Assembly: GCA_015064155.1 (NCBI GenBank)
Contig: SVST01000003.1
Coordinates: 62,700-126,699 of the forward strand
DNA length: 64,000 nucleotides
Direction of reading: 5' to 3'
DNA from: Oscillospiraceae bacterium
Lineage (GTDB): Bacteria; Bacillota; Clostridia; Oscillospirales; CAG-272
Shown here: positions 58,284 to 64,000 of the stretch, in pieces
How the letters are laid out: every line of letters starts with the position of its first letter
How positions within the stretch are numbered: the stretch's first letter is position 1
Notes under the pieces: model-generated
The model's input: only the letters and a program-made list of their open reading frames with translations
Databases searched by the model: none
Told to the model about the DNA's origin: nothing
Position numbers and translations under genes: made by a program

Positions 58284-59915
58284 ATGAAAAAGCATGCAAA
58301 ACAAATTTTTTGGAACACCCTGCTCCTAACGGTGGCGGGACTTTTCATCCGCACGGTTGGGGTAGGCTTTCAGGTCTACTTATCGAACCGTGTCGGTGCA
58401 GAGGCAATGGGACTGTTTTCCCTGATGTCGGGAGTTTACGGCTTTGCGCTCACCTTTGCAACGTCCGGTATCTACCTTGGCGTAACGCACCTGGTGGTAG
58501 ATGCACTCGGCAAGAAGCAGCCCGAACGCATTGCTCCTGCCATGCGACGCGCGATTCTTTATGCGCTCTCCTTTGGAACAGCCGCTTTTTTACTTTTATA
58601 CGGATTTGCCCGTCCGATCGGCATTCTGTGGTTAAAAGATGAACGTACGGTTACGTCACTTCGTCTGTTTGGGATTTCGCTTCCGCTGATCTCGCTTTCT
58701 TCGGTATTCAGCGGCTATTTTTCGGCGGTCAGAAGAAGCTTCAAAAATGCCGCCGTACAGGTCTTTGAGCAGGCAGTGAAGATCGGCTTTACCGTCTATC
58801 TTTTGGCATTTCTCTTCCCCCATGATATTGAAAAAACCTGCTGTGCAATGGTACTGGGCGGCGTGCTTGCCGAGGTTGTATCCTTTTTTTGCAATTTTCT
58901 TCTGTACCTTGCCGATCGCAAACGATATACGAAAAGCGGCAGAAGTCGTTTGGAAAGCCATGAGGGAAAGCGTTTGATAAAAATTGCGCTCCCCGTTGCG
59001 ATAACTGCCTATATTCGTTCGGCACTCGTTACCGTGGAACACGTTTTAATTCCCGAGGGACTTCGCAACAGCGGAAGCAGTCATCAAACGGCGTTGATTG
59101 CTTACGGAAGCATTCAAAGCATGGCACTTCCGATTATTTTCTATCCGGCCGCGCTTATTTCCTCCTTTGCCGGGCTGATCGTCCCCGAAATTGCCGAATG
59201 TCACGTAGAAAAAAGCACGCGCCGTATTGCGTACATGCTCTCCCGCGTGTGGTGGATCGCCTCTCTCTTTTCCATCGGGGTCGCGGGGATCCTGATCTGT
59301 TTTTCGTTTGAAATCGGTGACGCCTTGTATCCCGGAACCGAGGCGGGAAAGTACATCCGAATGCTGGCTCCCCTGATTCCGATTATGTACGTGGACACGG
59401 CAACCGATGCCGTGATGAAAGGATTGGGAGAGCAGATTTTTTCGATGAATATCAATATTGCCGATGCTTTGATCTCGGTGGTGATGGTTTGGCTTTTGAT
59501 TCCAAGGTTTGGAATTGCGGGCTATTTGGTAACCATTTACTTTTCGGAAATTTTCAACACGGTACTCAGCATTTGGCACCTGCTTTCGATCACTTCCCCT
59601 CATTTACGGCTTTTTAAATGGGTAGCGGCTCCGCTGCTTTCGATTTTGGGAGCGACCTATGCGGTTCGTCTGCTCTTGTTAAAAAGCAGTTGCCTGTTTG
59701 CCAATCGCGGCTTGTCAATTTTCATCCATATTGCGGCGGTCTTTGCCCTTTATTTCTTGTTATTGCGTATGCTTGGCGGCATTGACCGCGAGGATATGAA
59801 ATGGATCGGCTCGCTTTTCACAAAAGAAAGCCGCCAACGGTCGGTTGACGGAGAGCCGGCAACGACCGGGCGGCTTAAGAATCACAGAAACAGCTTGCGA
59901 AACTGGCGTCCCTGA
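58284..59915 (+). CDS. spoVB: SpoVB-like MOP-superfamily lipid/oligosaccharide flippase
   Basis: MKKHAKQIFWNTLLLTVAGLFIRTVGVGFQVYLSNRVGAEAMGLFSL; polytopic. Confidence 0.82.
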   Translation: MKKHAKQIFWNTLLLTVAGLFIRTVGVGFQVYLSNRVGAEAMGLFSLMSGVYGFALTFATSGIYLGVTHLVVDALGKKQPERIAPAMRRAILYALSFGTAAFLLLYGFARPIGILWLKDERTVTSLRLFGISLPLISLSSVFSGYFSAVRRSFKNAAVQVFEQAVKIGFTVYLLAFLFPHDIEKTCCAMVLGGVLAEVVSFFCNFLLYLADRKRYTKSGRSRLESHEGKRLIKIALPVAITAYIRSALVTVEHVLIPEGLRNSGSSHQTALIAYGSIQSMALPIIFYPAALISSFAGLIVPEIAECHVEKSTRRIAYMLSRVWWIASLFSIGVAGILICFSFEIGDALYPGTEAGKYIRMLAPLIPIMYVDTATDAVMKGLGEQIFSMNINIADALISVVMVWLLIPRFGIAGYLVTIYFSEIFNTVLSIWHLLSITSPHLRLFKWVAAPLLSILGATYAVRLLLLKSSCLFANRGLSIFIHIAAVFALYFLLLRMLGGIDREDMKWIGSLFTKESRQRSVDGEPATTGRLKNHRNSLRNWRP

Positions 59916-60442
59916 AACGCAGCCTGAAGCGTTGGTAAAAGCAATGAAAAGTCCGCAACCAACGAGTGCGGCTTCTTTTCGGGATCGTCCTGCATCATCG
60001 GCACAAAATAGACCTGCTTGCGAGAAAGCAGTGTTGCAATATTTTTCAGATTTGCCGACAACGCATCATTCGATGCCAAGGAAATGACCAAGGGTCTGTC
60101 ACTTCTCAAGTGCGCCTTTGCCGCCATACAAACGGCGGTATCGGTAATTCCGTTGGCGATCTTTGCCAGGGTGTTGCCGGTACAAGGCGAAATAATCAAG
60201 CACTCCAACGGAGAACGCGGACCCAGCGGCTCGGCATCCACAACCGTGTGAATGGCAGCTCGGCTGCAGATCTCCTCCACTCTTTCCAAAAGCCCCTTTG
60301 CCGTGCCGAAACGCGTATCGGTGCTCCAAACGGTTTCGCTTAAAATCGGCTGTATATCATACCCCAAAGAAATCAGATTCTGCAGCTCCTCCAAGGCACG
60401 CGCGTGCGTGCAGAACGATCCGCAAAACGCATAACCTAACAT
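59882..60442 (-). CDS. dpaB: Dipicolinate synthase subunit B
   Basis: GYAFCGSFCTHARALEELQNLISLGYDIQPILSE; flavoprotein-like ISPCTGNTLAKIANGITDT; adjacent dpaA. Confidence 0.92.
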   Translation of the reverse strand: MLGYAFCGSFCTHARALEELQNLISLGYDIQPILSETVWSTDTRFGTAKGLLERVEEICSRAAIHTVVDAEPLGPRSPLECLIISPCTGNTLAKIANGITDTAVCMAAKAHLRSDRPLVISLASNDALSANLKNIATLLSRKQVYFVPMMQDDPEKKPHSLVADFSLLLPTLQAAFQGRQFRKLFL

Positions 60443-60476
60443 TTTCTACTCTTCCTTTCGTCAAAAAGTCACTCTG

Positions 60477-61373
60477 CTAAAAAAGCTCTTCCAAGAAATC
60501 CTCCACCGTTTGCGCAAGAATCCACCCCGCGCTTTCCGGTGTGCATTTTCCGGGCAAAGCCGTTCCCCATACCGTTCGAAGTCCGAGCTCTTGCGCAGCA
60601 GCGAGATCGATCCCCCCGGGTGCCGATGCCAGATCGATCAGAATGCAATTTTTCGGAACAGACTCCAGAATCTCTTTCGTCATCACCCTCGTGGGAACGG
60701 TATTGAAAATCGCCCGACAGCCAAGCGGCAACGCTTTCAAGGAGGCATATTCGTCAGCGTCCGAAAGTGTACGGGTCTTATGATGAGCAAGCTCTGCCAT
60801 GGTGCGCGCCTCTTTTCTTCGCGCATAAACGGTTACGTCGGCTCCAAGTGCCCGTAGCTTTTGTGCCAACAACGATCCGATTCGACCGTATCCGATCACC
60901 GCAGAGGACAATCCGTCTATTGTGATCGGAAGCTCCTTCATGGCAATCGAAATTGCCCCCTCAGCGGTTGGCACGGCATTCTTGAGCTGTAACAGCTCGG
61001 ATTGGAAATAATCGATGACACGAATTCCCCGTTCCATTGCCGACGAATACATCGGTTCTCCGATTTTTCCGCCCAGAAGCACGCGTCCGCCGATGCGCTC
61101 CGTCAACGCGGACAATCTCAAAAACACGTTGGGGCTTTCCAAGGGACAGTTCAAAAAGACACCGTCCAATGAAACCGGCAACGGAAGAATCACCACGTCC
61201 GCATCGGCAATCGCCTCCTCCCAATCGTTACAAATGCGTGCCTTTTCCACCTCGTCATGACAGGATCCCAGCCCCCACATCGAAACGCGGTATCCGTCAG
61301 CCGACAGCCTTTGCGTCATCGCAATCTGTCGGCGGTCACCTCCCAAAACACAAAGCTTCAAGATTCCCTCCAT
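60477..61373 (-). CDS. dpaA: Dipicolinate synthase subunit A
   Basis: CVLGGDRRQIAMTQRL; SAVIGYGRIGSLLAQKLRALGADVTVYAR. Confidence 0.92.
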   Translation of the reverse strand: MEGILKLCVLGGDRRQIAMTQRLSADGYRVSMWGLGSCHDEVEKARICNDWEEAIADADVVILPLPVSLDGVFLNCPLESPNVFLRLSALTERIGGRVLLGGKIGEPMYSSAMERGIRVIDYFQSELLQLKNAVPTAEGAISIAMKELPITIDGLSSAVIGYGRIGSLLAQKLRALGADVTVYARRKEARTMAELAHHKTRTLSDADEYASLKALPLGCRAIFNTVPTRVMTKEILESVPKNCILIDLASAPGGIDLAAAQELGLRTVWGTALPGKCTPESAGWILAQTVEDFLEELF

Positions 61374-61419
61374 CTCACATCATCCTTTCTCTCCCGTTAA
61401 CACTAACAGAATATGACAA

Positions 61420-61451
61420 AAAGCCGCTTTTCGATACTGAAAAACGGCTTT
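61420..61451 (-). terminator. Intrinsic terminator after comEC
   Basis: AAAGCCGcTTTTC-gatact-GAAAAaCGGCTTT; T-tract on the minus strand. Confidence 0.75.
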
Positions 61452-61469
61452 CATGCGAGCAGAATGCGG

Positions 61470-63428
61470 TTATTGACTCGGGGACAAATATTCCAACAGC
61501 TTTTCGTCGGCATTCGCGTATACGGAAATACCGTAGCTTTGTGCCACCTCGCAAAGCTTTTCCGTAATCGCCATGTCTTTCGGCGTTTCGGGATACGGCA
61601 AATATAGCTTCCTTACGCGAACCGTTTCCGCAAGCGTTTTGATAAAATACGTTGCTTGGTCGGAGGGATTGCAAAGAATCACGTCGCGGATTTCCGTAAA
61701 ACCGGCATCATCGACGACCTTCTTGATCTCTTGCGCGCAGGAAACAGCCCCATAAGTATCGTTGACCACCGCCACGTGACCTCCTCCCGTGTATACACAG
61801 ATTTCACCGCGATGGTCCTGCAGAACGGCAGTAACCTGCCAATCGGTCTTTTCGGGAAACCGCATGGCGCAATAAGATAATACCGTAACGGCAACGAACA
61901 AAAGCGGCAATAGCAAGCTCCAGGCTCTGTGGCGAAGCTTTAGAACCGCCAACAGAATCAGTGCAACGCTCAAAACCCCCAGTAAGATCTCGGTTCGTGT
62001 GTCGGTCAAAGGTAATAGCGTGACGTTCTGCCTGGCAAAGAACGCCGCCCCCTCCAAAATAAATGCTTCAAGAGCTGCGCAAGCCTCCCCAAGAAAAGGA
62101 ACGTACGGACAAACCAAGAGGATCGTGCCGCCTATCATCAAGAGTGTTACGGGAAAAGAAAACAAAAGCGTTGCTGGAATTGACCAGATTGAGAAGCTTC
62201 CGAAAAAAGCCGCGGAAAGCGGTAATAAAGCCACGTTGGCTAAAAATCCAACGGCAACCGCGCTACACGGCCACGTCAACGGGCGCGTGCAAATCCGCAA
62301 TAGCTTGTTTTGGGGTCTTCGTTTGTTGAAAAAGCGGTTGATGGGAGGATAGAAAATAATGATTGATCCGGCAGCCACAAAGCTGAGCCACAGTGAAACG
62401 TCCAAAACCGCGTATGGTGTAACCGTTAAAATCAGCATCAATGCCGTACACAATGCCGTAAGACTGTCGTATTCATGCCGCCACAGGAACGCAAGATACA
62501 GAATACACGCCATCAAAACGGCTCGGGCGGCAGAAACCGAGCAGCCGGTTAAAATCAAATATCCGATTGCCGTCAAAGAAATCACAACGGCTCGAACCGT
62601 TTTCGAAGCACGCAACAGCTTCAGCAGTCGATCCAAAAAGGCAACGAGGATCGATACGTGCAATCCGCTGAGTGCCAACAAATGTGAAATTCCGCAAGCG
62701 CGGAAATGAAATTGATCCAAATTGGATAAAAACCGTCGATTTCCAAGCAAAAGTGCCGACGTTAGTCCTCCAGAACGCATTCCAACCGTTCTCCAAAGGC
62801 GAAAGGATTGCTTCAGATTGATCCTGGAAGCCCACACGGAAAGATCGAAGGATTCCTCCTCTACAACGGTACAATCCTGCTCCGATTCAACCTGCAATAC
62901 CAACATACATCCGTCCGACAACCGATAGCGCTTTTCGTCAAACAGCTCGTCCTCCAAAAATGCGCGCGGTGTTGCGTGAACCACGAAGGAATCGCCCACC
63001 TGCAAGCCGCAGGAAAACTCACATTCCAAAAGCGCGCCAAACGAATACGCTTCCTCTTCAAATCCTGTGATTTTGACACGGTAGGATGTAAAAAAGCTTT
63101 CCGACGTAAGCCGTTCGGTAACCGTCCCCTCTGCAACACACGGTTGACCGACGTAGGTCTGTAAGCGTTCATAGCGTTCACGGAATAAGCAAAGCGAGCT
63201 TCCCACCGAAAGAACCGCCGCAAACAAACACAAAAGACTGACGATTTCCCGCTTTCCGTGCCGTCGAAGGAGGAAAAGCATACAGCTTGTCACAACAAAT
63301 GCACACAGCAATATTCCAAAGAGCCTTTGATGCGCACCGTAGCTGATGCGAAGAACGGCCAATGAACAGACAACGTAAACGAATGCGGCAAGAACAAGCG
63401 GTCGGCGGTAAAAGATGCGCATACACAA
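61470..63428 (-). CDS. comEC: ComEC/Rec2-family protein with atypical C-terminus
   Basis: ISHLLALSGLHVSILVAF competence-domain motif, multi-TM; C-terminal region lacks the HxHxDH motif. Confidence 0.85.
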   Translation of the reverse strand: MCMRIFYRRPLVLAAFVYVVCSLAVLRISYGAHQRLFGILLCAFVVTSCMLFLLRRHGKREIVSLLCLFAAVLSVGSSLCLFRERYERLQTYVGQPCVAEGTVTERLTSESFFTSYRVKITGFEEEAYSFGALLECEFSCGLQVGDSFVVHATPRAFLEDELFDEKRYRLSDGCMLVLQVESEQDCTVVEEESFDLSVWASRINLKQSFRLWRTVGMRSGGLTSALLLGNRRFLSNLDQFHFRACGISHLLALSGLHVSILVAFLDRLLKLLRASKTVRAVVISLTAIGYLILTGCSVSAARAVLMACILYLAFLWRHEYDSLTALCTALMLILTVTPYAVLDVSLWLSFVAAGSIIIFYPPINRFFNKRRPQNKLLRICTRPLTWPCSAVAVGFLANVALLPLSAAFFGSFSIWSIPATLLFSFPVTLLMIGGTILLVCPYVPFLGEACAALEAFILEGAAFFARQNVTLLPLTDTRTEILLGVLSVALILLAVLKLRHRAWSLLLPLLFVAVTVLSYCAMRFPEKTDWQVTAVLQDHRGEICVYTGGGHVAVVNDTYGAVSCAQEIKKVVDDAGFTEIRDVILCNPSDQATYFIKTLAETVRVRKLYLPYPETPKDMAITEKLCEVAQSYGISVYANADEKLLEYLSPSQ

Positions 63429-63488
63429 TCTCCTTTCTCAAAAAAATGGCTTTTTTTGACATTTTTGGGACAGAATCAAAAAAATCAC

Positions 63489-63517
63489 TTGACAATCCGA
63501 CAAAAATCATGTATAAT
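63489..63517 (+). promoter_or_regulatory. Consensus sigma-A promoter for acpP
   Basis: TTGACA - 17 nt - TATAAT. Confidence 0.88.
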
Positions 63518-63574
63518 GTATCCGTATGTTGCTATCAAGCAACTCTTATGAATTTAATTTTGGAGGAAATAACT

Positions 63575-63802
63575 ATGTTTGAAACGCTGAAAAACCTTTT
63601 GGTTGAAGAGCTTCAGCTTGAACCCGAAGAAATCACGCTTGAGGCAGAGCTTGCAAACGATCTCGGTATCAATTCCATTGAGCTTGCCGATCTCGTTATG
63701 CTTTGCGAGGATAAATTCGGAATCGAAATCGAAGACGATGACATTCACAAGTTTGTTACCGTTGCCGACGTTGTTTCTTATCTTGAGGCAAACAACGGCT
63801 AA
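63575..63802 (+). CDS. acpP: Acyl carrier protein
   Basis: MFETLKNLLVEELQLEPEEITLEAELANDLGINSIELADLVM; GINSIEL phosphopantetheine site. Confidence 0.93.
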   Translation: MFETLKNLLVEELQLEPEEITLEAELANDLGINSIELADLVMLCEDKFGIEIEDDDIHKFVTVADVVSYLEANNG

Positions 63803-63820
63803 ACATAGAGAACAGATAAA

Positions 63821-63848
63821 ATGGGCACTTTGTCGGTGCTCATTTTTC
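63821..63848 (+). terminator. Intrinsic terminator after acpP
   Basis: ATGGGCAC-tttgtcg-GTGCTCAT then TTTTCTC. Confidence 0.75.
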
Positions 63849-63931
63849 TCTTTCGTCCCCGAATTTATTATACAAGAAAACGATTTTTTTGTCAAGATTT
63901 GACGACGGAGTAAAAAAAAGATAAAAAGTAC

Positions 63932-63960
63932 TTGTAATCCGAAGCAAATTGCGTTATAAT
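63932..63960 (+). promoter_or_regulatory. Promoter for a gene starting beyond the window
   Basis: TTGTAA - 17 nt - TATAAT. Confidence 0.65.
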
Positions 63961-64000
63961 GGATTCAAACGAAACACCGAAGAAAGGCTTGATACTTCTT

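Noticed and set aside
61374-61470. Possible sigma-K promoter of dpaA (CATATTCTG on the minus strand)
   Set aside because: Only a partial -10 match and no acceptable -35 at the right distance; it also overlaps the comEC terminator.
1-64000. Search for mobile elements, phage, defence systems or toxin-antitoxin pairs
   Set aside because: No transposase, integrase, restriction, Cas or TA-like protein recognised; the window is almost entirely conserved chromosomal genes.

Overview
The window is a dense, mostly housekeeping chromosomal segment that looks like a spore-forming Firmicute (Clostridia-like). Lineage is inferred from cwlD, spoVB-like, dpaA/dpaB, a Re-citrate synthase-like gene and the gene neighbourhoods. 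I see no rRNA, tRNA, CRISPR array, transposase, integrase or phage module. Main blocks: (i) an adenylating-enzyme fragment, transglutaminase lipoprotein, tadA, CPBP protease, lnt and rluA-type genes; (ii) mtaB, a 705-aa PurL-like protein, rpmB and a DUF896 protein; (iii) tsaE-tsaB-rpiB-ispD-ispF and rpe; (iv) a Re-citrate synthase / GntR / aconitase / IDH operon; (v) topB, pgi, a D,D-carboxypeptidase and galM/galE; (vi) a hisZGDCBHAF-IE operon headed by a TrpR-like regulator; (vii) a large cysteine-patterned repeat surface protein; (viii) an MDR dehydrogenase + PfkB pair; (ix) yebC, argS, ybaK, recN, argR, nadK, tlyA, ispA, xseB, xseA, a TsaD paralogue and nusB; (x) cwlD, radA, polA and rubredoxin; (xi) spoVB-like, dpaB/dpaA, comEC and acpP. 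The most interesting observations are: a protein that reads as an FGAM-synthase (PurL) derivative without recognisable catalytic motifs; a ComEC whose C-terminal metallo-beta-lactamase-like part lacks the metal-binding motif; inverted repeats overlapping near-consensus promoters of the his, Re-citrate synthase and surface-protein transcription units; and two sigma-E-like promoters with identical 14-nt spacers before spoVB-like and dacB-like genes. All family assignments were made by reading the sequence; no database search was run.
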